Below, one piece after another: positions 25,601 through 38,593 of a DNA stretch of 64,000 nt (position 1 is its first letter; each line of letters begins with the position of its first letter). The DNA comes from Stercorarius parasiticus (lineage: Eukaryota; Chordata; Aves; Charadriiformes; Stercorariidae), in NCBI GenBank assembly GCA_013396915.1, contig VWZL01000114.1, positions 128,691-192,690 on the forward strand. Direction: 5' to 3'. The notes below the pieces were generated by a model. The model saw nothing but the letters and a program-made list of their open reading frames with translations. It ran no database searches and had not been told where the DNA came from. Made by a program: the position numbers and the translations under genes.

Positions 25601-26455
25601 ATTAGTGTTTTATCCATTATCTAATTCAAAACATAAACTGTATTTCTATTATCTTGTGATATGTAACTCAAGATTAATAAATAGTTAATAGCCTTTTCTT
25701 GCATTCTGCTCGCATTAACAGTGTTAGAGCTAATTTAATGATGTTTAGTTCTCTTGCACTTGTGCATAGAAAATTTGGAAGCTAAAATAAAATTGACTTA
25801 TACATGAAACTTGAAAAAAAATGTCCTGTGCATTAAAAAAAGACTGATATATAATCTAATTTGTGCCATTGGCAAATATACTGTATTGTCTGTATTGAAC
25901 TTATTAAGGGTTTTGCAATTGGTGGTGCTATAATGAAACTAGCTGGAAGACTGCAGAATTATTTGTTGTTGTTTTATAAGTCATACATTTTTATGGTAAC
26001 TTCAAATATAATTATCATTTGTAATTACCAAGAAAAATAATCATAATTATTCTGTGCGGTATAAAATGACCAAAAAATTTATCAGTTTAGTCAGATTAGT
26101 ATTTTATTTCTTTGTAGCATAACAACACTGTACTGTAAAATAGACTATTTTCTAAAAGTATGAATAGTCATTGAAGCCCAATAAATATAAGAAAGAAGGC
26201 TAATTTTGGTCAACTGAGTTTATGACATGATAAAAAATACTATACAAAATGAAAATCTTCAACAACTTTGTTTTGGAAATAATAATGAGCATCTTAGAGC
26301 ATTTTTTTCATTCAAGGGACAAATTGATGTCATAATTGCTAGTATGTTCTCATATAACATAAGGCAAGGATGATTTTAAAAAAAATAATTCCAGTGATCA
26401 TATCTCAGAGAAACAGTCCAAACCTTATAAGTCTTCTATGAGGTCCTGATATATA
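19606..26455. other. Long AT-rich non-coding stretch
   Basis: No gene or recognisable mobile element was found. A T16 run lies at 19925-19940. Open frames at 21711-22097 (plus) and 22817-23212 (minus) are unsupported. Segments around 24955-25030 and 25990-26060 are dense in TAATTA-type sites, which are potential homeodomain binding sites but also expected by chance at this base composition. Confidence 0.6.
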
Positions 26456-26524
26456 AAAGTGTTTAAGTATCTGCTTAACGCTAAGCATGTGCTTAAAGGC
26501 TTTGCTTTTCTGTACTGGGTTGAA
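26456..26524. mobile_element. Trace of an ancient palindromic (MITE-like) repeat
   Basis: The core taagcatgtgcttaa, followed by ggctttgc and a degraded gtactggg end, resembles a palindromic repeat common in reptile and bird genomes that I recall as TTAAGCATGTGCTTAAGTGC followed by TTTGCTGGAT and GGGGCC. The core is itself nearly self-complementary, consistent with a non-autonomous DNA transposon. The piece is short and decayed, so the assignment rests on motif memory. Confidence 0.45.
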
Positions 26525-29500
26525 CAATTCACACTACTTGTACTTGCATCTTAAAATGGCTTTTGAATCATTCCAGTGTTCATGTAGACTTATGTGAGGT
26601 ACTAGTATAAAGATTTCCATGATAACCAACTTCGTCAACAAGTTCCCTGAAACAGCCAAGAGGCAGAATGTGGCTGTGGGCTTGGAGGAGGAATCCCTAT
26701 TGCCTGCACAGTGGACCAAAGCCAGACCAAGTGTCCTAATTTAGGCACATAAACTGGATGCTCAGAATTCAGTGCTGTGCTGTGACTTGACAATTCTTTG
26801 TCACCAGGACGTTTGTATTAAACTCCTGTTGCTGAATTCTTTCAGCAAATGTTAAACTACTGTCAGATATTTTCTCAATTTGAGGACCAGGGCTGCTGCA
26901 TATGTGAATGTCATTCAGGCTGCTCATCAGTCATACGAGATGGCATCTTCCTCACTAAGTGGTGATTCCTAGAAAGTCCTGTCTTTGCAAAGGGATAGAC
27001 AGGCGTTCTCGCTGTTTCTGCCTTTAGAAAAATGTAGGTTGTATTTTATGGAATTTAAGATGACCACGTTCTTACACCACACCTGCCCCACTGTCTGTTA
27101 TGCTGCATTCCTCTGTCACAAGCTTTTACAATTCTTCAATTGTTCTGACAGATGTTGGCCCAGATGTTATTGCAAATGTAGTATATGGGTCTCTCATTTG
27201 TGACTGTCCAGAAACTTCAGCTAATGGATATATCACTTCTCATTTAGTGGCGCTTCTCATTTGTATTTGCAACTCTGCTTTGCACTACCAACCCAAAGGA
27301 ATCCTCACTCTATATACTTCTAGTTCTAACTGAATTAACATCTTATTCTGTTCCTATAAAAGCAATATAAATTTTACTATTGATTGCAAACCTCTGCCAA
27401 TTCACAAGTACAATCCTGATGGTCGAGGTAATCTGACACACAGTAATTGGGAGATTTAAATAGTGAGATTATAGGCAAGACATTCTCAGGAATGTTTAAC
27501 TTGAATTTGATTGTTGTATTCTATAAAAGCCACATACTCTCCTTTAGGGAGAGTTCTTAATCTTCAGCCTGGGTAACCATAAGATGAGTGCACTGAAGTT
27601 TGCTATTGCATCTATGGACAATTATTTTGGAATTTAATCTATTTTTTATTTTTTTTTTACAAGCAAGCTGGCGTGCCTACTGTAGGCATTCTACTCTCCT
27701 TTATACTTGTAGAATCTTTTATTAGATCAAATGATGGGCTATAGCGTTTATTTCTCTAAGTCATTCTTAATGTTAGAAGAAGCAACAGTCTAATAGAAGA
27801 TACTATATTTACTTACTCATATTCCTCATACCATCAAAAGTATGACAACACTGTTATTATTTCTGCTTTAGATCACATGAGAATATTGTGAATATTCTGG
27901 TTCTTGTAGAGCAGCAAAAGGTCAGATGGTTAATGAAATGCAACAATATAAAATGTTACAGTCTACTTCTGTAGCTTTAATAGTGAACAATATTTTTGCT
28001 ATTTTTAGTGAAATAGTTTAGCCTCTGTACCAATGTACAACATAAGAAAATTTGGCCCCAGGAATAGAAATTGTGAATATGAAGTGGTGCAACTTTCCTA
28101 AATGCAGAAAGGCCTAGAAATCTCAGAAATGGCAACAAATAAAGGTGAAGAAAGGCTAGGATAAAATAAGGAAAGGGCATAGTTACATAGTAAAACACTT
28201 AAACTTCTCCAAGCCTCTTTCACTAGTTACTTGTATTTTTCTAGCTAAAGTCCTTCTAGGCTTTTCCCTCATCATGGAAATTACTTCAGTGTGCGAGCAA
28301 GTCACTGATGTTTCACTTAACCTATTGTTTCTGCTGTCTCCAATGTTGGCTTTTAAGCTGAACCATTTCACTCTTGATGAGAAATATGTACATTTCACAC
28401 AAAAAATCTTGCTGAAAAATTGAGTTATATATATTTTTTTCAGAGAGACTTATCCTATGAAAATGCATGCTAAAATGATTCCTAGCACCTGTTGTGCAAG
28501 GTCATGCATGACTGGTGCCTCTGACCTTCTACATTAAACCCAAGCTGAGTGTTTAATGAAACTACCACTTTTGGAGTACCTTACAAAAATACGGTAAATG
28601 ACCTATTTAGTTCCCCACAGTCCACTGTTAGCTAACCATATCTTTTGTGGTGCCACATACTAGATCCCTAGAGTGAGCATGTGCGTGCTGAATATGCTTG
28701 ATGAAAAGCAAATACTGTCCTGTCAGTAAGTCATAACAGACATTTGCTCTACCCATTGCCAAGCCAAGTGGACACGGTTTACATGCCACGTACAGCACAA
28801 GTACACCCACAGGATGGCTAAGTCTGTCTATTTATGAAAGTGTTCAGAGTAACTGTTCAGATACGCTCGGAGATCAGAGAGTCAATTCCTTTCTTACCAA
28901 AAGTGGGAGTGTGGAGACATAGCAAAGTGTAAGAGAGAGTTTCTTGATTAAAAAAACTCCATAACCTTACTGAATTACTATGAAAGAAAAGTGTTTTACC
29001 AACTTTGTAAATTATAACCTTGATTACTTAACTCATTGCCTGTTAGTTAATGTCCAATAGAGTAGAGAATGAAGGGACAAGGTCGACTTTCAATGCCATG
29101 AGACTAAGTTGCCATGTTTTCACGTTGGCCATGCTCCTTTCATTTTAAATTTTATCCCCAGTTTACACCAGCTAAAAAAAGAAAAAAAGTAAGCCTGAAG
29201 TGTACTAGATGTCAAAGCAACTGAAAATCAGAGGAACAAATTCACTGGGCTATCTTAGCTGCATTATACCTCTCTAGTGATAGAAAGGGCACATGTGGGT
29301 CCAGTGTCTCTGTCAGTTAGCTTCAGGTTTGTAGTTACTTTATTTCTGAGGAGCGCAAACAATTTAGAGAAAGGTGATGAGTACATCACCAGATCTGTAA
29401 ACATCTGCGTGCTTCAATATAAGATTTGGATACCACAATGATATTGATGTAGGAAGAAGAAAAGAACTGCATGGGGATTGTGGGGTATGGATTATGTGAT

Positions 29501-31129
29501 ACATTACTAGATATTCGTAACGGGATGAGAGGAAGATAGCTTCCACTACTACTGCTAAATCTTTTTTTTGGCATGCAATCAGCAACGCTGTTTGTGTATT
29601 ACTCTGGTTTAGACCCAATCCAGTCAGCAGTTTCCCCACTTCCTCCCAGTCTCCTGAATACTCTCCAGGGTCCTCTGTCCTTCTCAAAAATTATCTACCC
29701 CTTTTTCTGCGTTGTACTGTCATTCACACTGTTTCTGTTCAGTGGCTGTATTCTCTTCCACATTCTCTCTTTATATCAATTAAGTCTTCAAGAACAGGCA
29801 AGCCCATCTGTACTATTTTTCTAGTTCAGTCTCAGAAAAAGCAACTCTGTTCTCATCTTCAAGCCTGTTTCGATTCAGGTACACCTGAAACTTCATCTGT
29901 GTCACTTCGAATTCTCATTCGCTGATGAATTCATCACCTTGGTGGCAACACTTGTTCTTCTCCACCTATCCTTGAGTAGCCCTTTGTGATCATGATGATT
30001 GATAAGTCTCTTGGATCAATGCTATGAGATTTTTAACACAGATATTGTAATACATTTTTTAATGATGGATATGTCTGAAGCCAGATGCATAGTAATGATA
30101 TGTTTTGAAGACCTATCTTGAGATCATTATCCTTCTGATCTTTGAAGGTCTGATTATAAAGGACTGTTATTTCCATGATAAATAGGTGCTAAATTGTTCC
30201 TGGCTTCCTTTACTCATGGTATCCACTCCGTGTAATTCAGGATGAATGAACAAGAGATTTACTAGTTGTTACTGATGTTCTTTCTCATAGAATTACAGGC
30301 AAGCAGAATAAAAGTGGGGATAATTTTCTAAAGAAAAGAGAACCAGACAATGGGAAGTAGGTAAGAGAACACAGGGACTTCTGTCTGGTGTTCTGAAATT
30401 GAAGGTTTATCATAGGGTTAGCAGTTGGGAGGGGGGTAGGACAGTTGACATGTCAGGTGCTGTGTCTTAAGGCAATCAGTCTTGGAGCATAAAACTTCTG
30501 GCTAATGTAGGGGCTGAATTTAGCTGTGGCTGACCTGGCCTGTCTTAGGTTTTGCTGGATGGAGTTCCAAACCCTGTGTGCAGGGTGTCAAATAGTGCAT
30601 ACCTAGCAAAAAAAGATAAATATGTTAGTTCTGTATTAAAAATGTTATGCTTTACTGCAATACATTAAGGGAGTTAGTGCATCTCCAACAAAATAAAGAC
30701 CTTTAATTTCAGGTTATCAAATAAATAAATCACATCACCTTACACCACAAATGTTCCTTCCTTATATAGAAAAGGAACATCCTCAAGACATGAATCTCTC
30801 CAAAACAATATTGTTGTTGGTTTCTTCTTTATTATTTATTTATTTGATAGCTTGAAGTGCAAACGTGTCCCTTGGGTGATATAAATATCTCTGCGACTAC
30901 TCCGCATTGTTACTTGGATTTTTTTCACTGCAGGAGACCATACTAATAAGAGGTTGCCTCCTATCAAACTGCTGATATGCTTAAGCTTTCCTAAAGTAGG
31001 GCTACTATAATTACTCCCCATTTCATGCTACTATACCTGCTTACACAACATGTGAATTGACCATTTATTGTTAATTTTTGTATTTCTGCCTTGTATTAAA
31101 TATATATGCCATAAGTATACTTTGCTTCT
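26525..31129. other. Non-coding stretch, nothing recognised
   Basis: AT-rich single-copy-like DNA. A 16-base perfect dyad, TTCAGGT-AC-ACCTGAA, lies at 29874-29889. Open frames such as 29364-29687 (minus) and 29573-29824 (plus) overlap on opposite strands and lack recognisable domains. Confidence 0.55.
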
Positions 31130-31225
31130 CATCAAGCACTCACCAAGCTTCCTTAATAGCTTTACGTAATGGACTTTATCAAAAGCTTTTATCAGAACCT
31201 TCTTCAATTAGTTAATGTTAATGGA
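31130..31225 (-). mobile_element. Ancient LINE reverse-transcriptase trace
   Basis: Read on the minus strand this encodes KAFDKVHYVKLLRKLGECL, matching the region just after the first catalytic aspartate motif of CR1/L2-type reverse transcriptases (usual form DFSKAFDKVPHxxLLxKL). Just upstream in another frame is LIEEGSDK, where intact elements have a similar acidic stretch before the VDVIYLD motif. The catalytic block itself appears deleted. It is a short, dead fragment. Confidence 0.65.
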
Positions 31226-34200
31226 GGACTTTGAAAATGAAAAATGCAGTATAAGTGTTCGGTAGTATAGTTATATTAAAAAGTCTTTTTATTAATAATT
31301 TTGCTAATGGCTAATTTTAAATGTTTATTTATTACATTTTTTTTGAAAAATATTATTTACATAAAAAATATTCAGAATTATAACCTGTCCCAATGGAGAA
31401 ATCAAATTAAGAAAACAATTTTTAAAAATGTAATTAATAAGAATTCTAACGTTGAAAATTCCATTAATTTCTTTGTCTGCCTGATTTTCTTCCTTTCTGT
31501 CTCAGATTCTTGAGCCTTCACTTGGCTGCACAATAGCTCTTTGCTGTCAATTGAGTTAATAGCTTTCTTCTCTCTCTCTCTGTGTATGTATTCCAACTAA
31601 ACACAACTGGCTATTTCTACTTCACCCTTAGAATAACACCTAATTTTAAAACTACGATTCAAACTTACTCTCTTCCTAATATTTTGTTTTCTGACTCAAA
31701 ATAAATAGTACAACATAACTTCTTTGAATGCTCCTATCTGGGCTTTTCTTTGCTTAGAAAAGAAATACTGTCACTTTATGTGCTATCTAAAACTAATTGG
31801 GCTCACTGCCAAAATGTCTTCCTCTTAATTAGCCTAAATCTTTGATGAGATAATGGGTAGAGTATTGTATGTATACAAAGAAATGCATATTGAGCCTTAC
31901 AATCTGCCACAATTGCACTACCATGTAATTTAGCATGGCCTGGTTCTACATTTTTGGGGTCCCTTAAATGATTCCTCGTTTTATCATGTAGATGAGATAA
32001 GGACATAATTTTAGAAATGATGAATAGTTTTCAATAGTGCAACAACCATGAATGATTGTGTTTGCATAATCATCTTGTGGCATTTCTACATGTACGATTA
32101 TTCAGATTGTTGTCTCTCAAAACTAATCTCTGCCAATTTGTGGGGGGTGTCACAGGTCTTTTATCTCAGCTGGGCAAAATGAAATTTCAGGTAAATTAAA
32201 TCAAAATTCTTACTGGACTTATCAATAAGTAGGTAAATAAATAAGACTGAATGAGTATCTCAGACCAGGCAATTTCTTCCTTTAGACCTACAGAGAGAAA
32301 GAGGAACACAGCATGATCACATTTTCTCTTCCTGCTGCTGCCCTGCTAACTGAAGTTACATGTCTCCAGAGCATTAGTGCCAGAGGCTACTGACTCCTCT
32401 GGTCCCCCAATTCAGGTTCTTGTGGAATCACTTTAGTCCAGATAAACCAGATTATTATGGATATATTATTTTTTTAAGCAGTCCTGGTTTGTTGTGACTA
32501 AAAATGCCTGCGGAATCCTCACATGCACATGGCAGGTCAGAGAAACAACAGTTGCCTCTGAGGCTGGAGACAGTAATTTTTCAGCCAGTGTAACTGCAGC
32601 TGGAAGAAGATTGTGACTATGCTAATGATATGACTGTAAAGACTTAGCTCTAGGTTAGCTTAATGCATAAATGCATTCATGTGTACAGATTAAAGTCCTT
32701 GTTAAATCTGTACATGGTTAGGCCTTAGGCTGTGACTAGGACTTGCAGTGTCAAAAATTTACAGTGGAACAGCCTAATTGGAGATGCAGTGGTCACAGGG
32801 AATTAATTTGATGCAAGTCTTCTCACAAATTTTTTTTTTGTCCAACGTCCCTCAACTCTGCTGAGCAGAGATTTACTGAAGAAGGGTGGGAAGAACATAA
32901 AGCTACAAAGAGGAAGGTCTCACTACAGTGCTGGCTGCTGTAGCCTGTCCTCCTGGGTTAAGTGACGTGGTTGCAACCATGTAGCTATTCAGCCCTCTTT
33001 ATTCAAAGCAGGAAAGTATTTACCTTAATTTGTTATGACAAGGGTAGCTTATAGATAAAATAGAGTATTATTGCTCATTTAGTTGACAAAACTCTTTCAT
33101 CAGCTTATCATTACGTATTTGTAGAGTGCTTTAGTCTGTTCGGTCATTCATTTACTCTGTAGAAAGCCACAATGCTTTCTGTTATATTGTAAAGGCCATA
33201 TCTAAAAGGATTATATGTTCTGAAGTGATAACACCCACCAATGAAAATCTGTTATTCGGTTAAATCTTGCTTAGCCACCCTGTAAAGACGGCCCATACTT
33301 TATAGGAAGTCTTTACGATCTTTATGCTGCTCGTATGACCAGAACTGCATCTTTATGACTTTCAAATTGTGCTGTTTTCAAGTGACTTGTTTGCTGTCTC
33401 ATGACCAGTTCCAGCTAGGATGTTGAATTTCAGTATTTCACTTCAGGCCGCTGGGAAACCTCAGCCTAGAGGGTATTCTCAGACAAACTGACAGAACTAA
33501 GCTGTAAGGCAGTGGAGTTTCAGTTGCTGCTTTCCTAAAAAGCATAGAGAGAAGAGGAGGCTGTGGGTGTATTTTCTAAAATATCTTGTGACAGAATATT
33601 TTCTGAGGAAGGTAGGAGGACCAAGTTCAGACTTCCTTTTCTGCTGGAATAGATTCAAACCCACATTTCCAATGAACGAGCCCTAATTATCAGGTTTTTA
33701 AGTAGAGAAGGCATGAATAGGAAGCCTGAATGCTTAACCTACAGAATCAACAGTGGGATTGCAGCGCTAAGCAATGTAAAACCATAGTCTGGTCATCTCT
33801 TTTTCTATCATGGGAGAAAAAGCCAATACCAGAGGGTCTACTATTCTAGCAAAGAGATGCCCAATAAAATCCATCGACTTTAAGTGAAAGTTAGATTATT
33901 CAGAAAAAAAATGAAGCACAAGGCATAGCGAGAAGAATTAACCTCTGGAATAAAATTTAAGGACAGACCATGAGGTCTCTAAATCAAAATCTCCATTTCC
34001 AAAAGAGAAACTGTTGCCCAAGCAAGTTAGGTGTTTCCTTTAGGGAAAAAAAACCACACTCACACAGCATGCAGTATGTTATGTGGGATTTTGGAGGATG
34101 GTCTTTATAGGTGTGAACACATGAAAAATCAAACTTAAAAGCTCACATGAGCTCAACAGCAGAAGTGAGGACTTAAATACTTCTTAGGAAACTGCACCAA

Positions 34201-36887
34201 AATACTGGCCTATTGAATAGTGTTATTCTTCATCTCTCCTTTTATAGCTCCAAATCACAGCTTCTTAACATAGTCCGGAGTATTTTCAATTGCTTTATTT
34301 CTCACAGGCAAACATTTTATTAAAATATTCAGCTTGGCACAAGAGATTATGTTGCTCAGGACTCCGCAGTGTACATTATGTAAGATAAATCTGGACTGAT
34401 TTACTAGGATGACTCTTTGTCAGCTGTTCCTGAATTCCTGAAACTGTGTTGCTTCTGGTACCTTTCTTAAGCTCTGTTTTCTAGCCTTCCTAAGCACAAC
34501 AGTAAGTGATACTTAGCTAATGCTTCTGCCACCAAAGTGCCTTCCATGGAAGTGTTAATTTACATGACATGATCCAGAGCCATGTCCTTGTTATAGAATT
34601 TAATGATTGTGATAAAAATGTGGCTTTCATATATTTTGATTAGTTGACTTGGACTCAGTTACTGCTTTAATTAGATATCTGACAAGAAAAATCTCAGTGT
34701 TGCTTATGGAGCCACATAGGTTGCCATGCCCTTATTTTACAGAACATTTATATAGACTGCCTGATATCATCCCAATTCTGCAGGCATTGTGAAAAATTGA
34801 ATTTTTGCCATCAAAGACTGAGTAGTGGTAGATTGGATCCTATATTGTATTTACTTGAGTGGTATTGATCTTTCACTTTCTATTTCATTAGCTAGAACTC
34901 CTTATTCACGGAGGCTCTGAATTTAATGATAAGCTTAATATAGTACTCACTGACTTGTTATTATTTTGTGAGCAAGAATCTTTTTTGTTATTTTTAGAAT
35001 ACCCCAAAGCAAGAGAGAAACAGAAAATTAACAATCACAACAGCAGATCTTGGTAACATAAAGGCAGAGTTTTTCACTGCATAATCATCCATTTGTCATC
35101 TGCATTGCCACTGGAGATTCATGTTAATTATGCTCATTCATCTGAACCAGCCACAGGGGAAGTTCTCTAAACAGCTTAAGGCAGTCCGGCTACTGAAGAC
35201 ACTCCTTTTATTCCTATCTGCACATCGTGTTGCTCAGTTAACTGGCTGCTACTTGAGCAGCCAAGAGACTAACACCTGCAAAGTCAAATGGTAAACTAAA
35301 TATAGTAACAAGACATATATACATTAAAAATGTCAAACTAGAGGTCCTTTAAATTTGCAATGTCTGAGATAGAAATAGTCCGTAATTTTAAACAAAGACA
35401 AACATTCATATAAAAATAAACTTTAAAGGAGTTTTAAAGTCATTCTGTCAAATGCCCAACACGTAGCAAGGGCCATATTTCTAATTCTAAATTTCTCCCC
35501 TCTGATGAAAGCAAATTAAGATATAATCCTTGATTACATTGTCACGTCATATTTTCTTTCATAAAAGCCTGTGCTTATTCAGTGCTTAGTGTGAGCATTA
35601 TTTTTTATATGGACAAAACAATGCTTTTGTTCTGGTTGAAACGGATGAACTGGTTTTCCTGACATTTCATTTATAAACCCATACATAATCACATATATCC
35701 ATGTTATGGAAAATGTCATTCGCACACCTAGTAAAGCTGTAGCCAAATGGATGCAAGATCTTATGAAAAAAAAATGACGGGCAATCTTTAGAATCTGATA
35801 AATGTTAGACGGCTGTGTGAATACTTAGAGCTTTGTGGTAAAAAATGGATGTAATTTATGCAACCTTCGGTTTATTCCTGTTCTTTTGTGTGTTCTTGTG
35901 TGTGTTAGTCAGGGAGAAAAATCTAAATAAAATGTAGTGGATAACATCTGAATTAGCAGTAATCATCCTGCTGCAACAAATACAACTTTCTTCCTGCATG
36001 AAAGGGTATCAAATCCACATTTGTCTTGTTACAAAATATAATATTCAAAGCAGTCGCATCAGATAAGACAAACTAATTCAAATGAGTTCATCTGAGAAAA
36101 TCCACCAGTAACTAAACTACCATAGACACTACAACCCTGAAGACAACAAAAAAATAAATCTTAAAGTTTAAATACTTTTGGCTTGTCATCCTGGGAAATG
36201 CCAATACAATATTGATTGTACTTAAAGAAGTAGTAAAAAATATATTGTCAAAAGAAAAATGTGTCTTAAACTATTTTTTTCACATGCCTGACAGGTTGTC
36301 TTTGATCTTCCTGATAAATATGTCCTCATGTTAAAGCTGATATCTCGCCTTGTACATCAAGGACATCATCCACAAAAAAAAAAGTGACTTTTCTGGCTCA
36401 TGAGAGATAGTTGTGAAAAAGAAACACTGCTGAAATGTTACTGAATCAGAAAGTGCGCCAGAAGAGGAACCCCTACTACTGTGTGAGACAGCAGGCAAAC
36501 CAGTCTCCTGGAGACAGGGCAGATACCTGCTTCCTCTGGCGCTTCCTGACAGATGTCCGCCTGTCCCAAGCCTCGCACCCAGGACTGAACACTCTGCTCT
36601 GTTTTCTCAATGCACCATCTATGTGAGGGCGCCAGATCACTGCCTCCAGTGCCAGTAAAAAGCAGATGACATCTTCACAAGATAGAGCCACAATCTTATA
36701 GCCAAGCCCAAGGATAAATGCAATCAGTTTATGGATGATGAACGGTTTGGCAAAAGGCAAACCTGGGCAAGGCAGAGAGTGTGCTCTGGGCAAAGTCAGA
36801 TGTCTTTTCAGATATTAGAGCTTCTCTGTAGATGTTTTGTCCGATTATGAACTAGTTTAGTCCATAATTCTCAATTTTTTCGCTGTG
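31226..36887. other. Non-coding stretch with short inverted repeats
   Basis: No gene was found. A CT-rich microsatellite lies at 31563-31582 and adjacent hairpin-forming sequences at 32662-32714. The segment around 36435-36793 is less AT-rich and open on both strands (105 codons minus, 63 plus) but has no recognisable domain or splice context. Confidence 0.55.
32682..32714. repeat. Perfect 10-bp inverted repeat (hairpin)
   Basis: TGTACAGATT (32682-32691) and AATCTGTACA (32705-32714) are exact reverse complements separated by 13 bases. G-T pairs extend the stem by two. Immediately upstream lies a second dyad, AATGCAT-AA-ATGCATT (32662-32677). The stem is too short for a typical microRNA precursor. 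Confidence 0.9.
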
Positions 36888-37464
36888 TGTTGTGGTTTAA
36901 CCATGGCTGGCAGCTCAGCCCCACACAGCCGCTCGCTCACTCCCCCCTCAGTGGGATGGGGGCAAGAATCAGAAGGGTAAAAGTGAGAAAACTCATTGGC
37001 TGAGATAAAGACTGTTTAATATAAAGCAAAAGCTGCATGAACAAGCAAAGGAAAATAAGGAATTTATTCACTGCTTCCCATCGGCAGGCAGGTGTTCAGC
37101 CATCTCCAGGAAAGGAGGGCTTCATCATGCATAATGGTTACTAGGGAAGACAAACATAACTCTGAATGTCCCCCTTTTCTCTCTCTTAACGCAGTGTTTA
37201 TTGCTGAGCATGATGTCATATGGTCTGGGTCAGTTGGGGTCAGCTGTCCCAGCTCCGCCCCCTCCCAACTCCTTGCTCACCCCCAGCCTACTCACTGGTG
37301 GGGCAGCATGAGAAGCAGAAAAGGCCTTGATGTCGTGCAAGTGCTGCTGAGCAATGACTAAACCATCTCTGTGTTAGCAACACTTTTTTCATTAATATCC
37401 AAAAAATAGCACCATAGGAGCTACTATGAAGGAATTTAACTCTATCCAAGCTAAAAGCAGTACA
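36888..37464 (-). mobile_element. Solo LTR, type A (endogenous retrovirus)
   Basis: A complete LTR of 577 bases on the minus strand, from TGTACTGC at 37464 to CCACAACA at 36888, so with the usual TG...CA ends. It matches an LTR type I recognise as very common in bird genomes (ends agree with TGTACTGG... and ...TTAAACCACAACA) and is paralogous to 1145-1522. A poly(A) signal ATTAAA (37015-37020, minus) lies in the 3' third. The TATA region reads AATAAAC (around 37197-37202) instead of the TATAAA I recall for the type. No gag, pol or env sequence adjoins, so internal proviral sequence was lost, probably by LTR-LTR recombination. I found no matching target-site duplication (ctgtg left, tggag right), so the flanks have mutated or one edge is misjudged. 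Confidence 0.88.
37015..37020 (-). terminator. LTR poly(A) signal ATTAAA
   Basis: ATTAAA on the minus strand lies about 130 bases from the 3' end of the type A LTR, a plausible position for the R/U5 border. It is the common variant of AATAAA. Confidence 0.5.
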
Positions 37465-38035
37465 TGGAGTAATGCTTTCTGTTATCTTAGGTCACCCAAC
37501 AGCAGCTCTGTACATTTATGCAGATGGTGAAGAAGTTAGGCCTTACCTCAACTCTATGAGATGCTACAGATAGATGGTAAACAATGCCTTACATCTCAAC
37601 AACATTCAAACCAATTTAGGACTCTGCATCTCCTCTTTTCATGAATGTGGTGAGCAGTTTGAACCTTGAGATGCCCCATACATAAAAAATACATAAATAA
37701 TTCTGAGAGCTTTTTAGTGAAGACCGTGGCAGGGAATTTTGCTCCTCAGGTATAGTGGTACAATATAATACAGTATAATGCACAGCTATAGAGATAATAA
37801 TTGAAAACAGTAGAATTTTCCCAATGGCATGGTCCAAGACTGTGAATTTAGGCCACAAAAACACAACACTTCAGTTAAAAATGTTTAATCTTGATTTTTC
37901 TTTAGTATAAACCATAGCAATGTGTTTTCTTACTGACCTATTTCTTCAACTTAATTGTCCTTGAGAAAAAAGAAACACAGCCATTCAAACACAGCAAAAC
38001 AAAATTCACAACCCAGATCCCATTTTCCAGAATAT
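37465..38035. other. Spacer between two divergent LTRs
   Basis: AT-rich DNA between the promoter ends of the type A (leftward) and type C (rightward) LTRs. No gene or further repeat was recognised. Confidence 0.6.
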
Positions 38036-38040
38036 AGAAG
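38036..38040. repeat. Target-site duplication, left (agaag)
   Basis: The five bases agaag directly before the TG of the type C LTR are repeated exactly at 38793-38797 after its terminal CA. A 5-bp duplication is typical of ERVL-type integration. Confidence 0.8.
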
Positions 38041-38226
38041 TGCACTGGGTGCAGGTGGCAAGGTGTTGGCAGTGAGGGTACTGCAGGCGTGGCCTTTGTG
38101 GGAAGAGGCATGGGACTGCCCTATGCCAGACACAACCATTACAGCTGATTCTATCTGGCTCAAATGGACCCACCACAGGACACAGCTGAGCCTGGCAGCC
38201 AAGAAGGTGGCACCTCTGGGTAAGCG

Positions 38227-38234
38227 TATTTAAG
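38227..38234 (+). promoter_or_regulatory. TATA-like box of type C LTR
   Basis: TATTTAAG lies about 190 bases into the LTR, followed by aaagggta; the type B LTR has TATTTAAG at the equivalent position. It would have driven rightward proviral transcription. Confidence 0.55.
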
Positions 38235-38593
38235 AAAGGGTAGGGAAAAAACCTATAGAGAGAGAGAGGAGGGAAAAAGAGTGAGAAACAGCAAAGGGAA
38301 CAGTAAGGCTAGAGGAGGAGGGAGGAAAAGGAGAGGAAAGGAGGGAAAAGGAGTGTGGAGAGGAGCCATGCCACCCCCACACCATCCCTTGCCTCAAAGA
38401 AGGAGTTGAGCATAACCTGTGGCAAAAATGAAGGGGAGGAGAGGAGTGTGGAGTGAAGTTGAGCTTGAGAAAAGAAGAGGAAAGATGTTTTCCCTAAGTA
38501 TATTAATGTTTATTTCTTTTTCTGTTTGTTGGTTTTTTTTTATTTCCCAATACCTTAAAGAGTAATTATATGCATATGTATTTATTAATTGCC

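Noticed and set aside
36476..36793. 105-codon minus-strand frame in a less AT-rich patch
   Set aside because: It looks somewhat protein-like, but the plus strand is also open, no splice sites frame it convincingly and I recognise no homologue.
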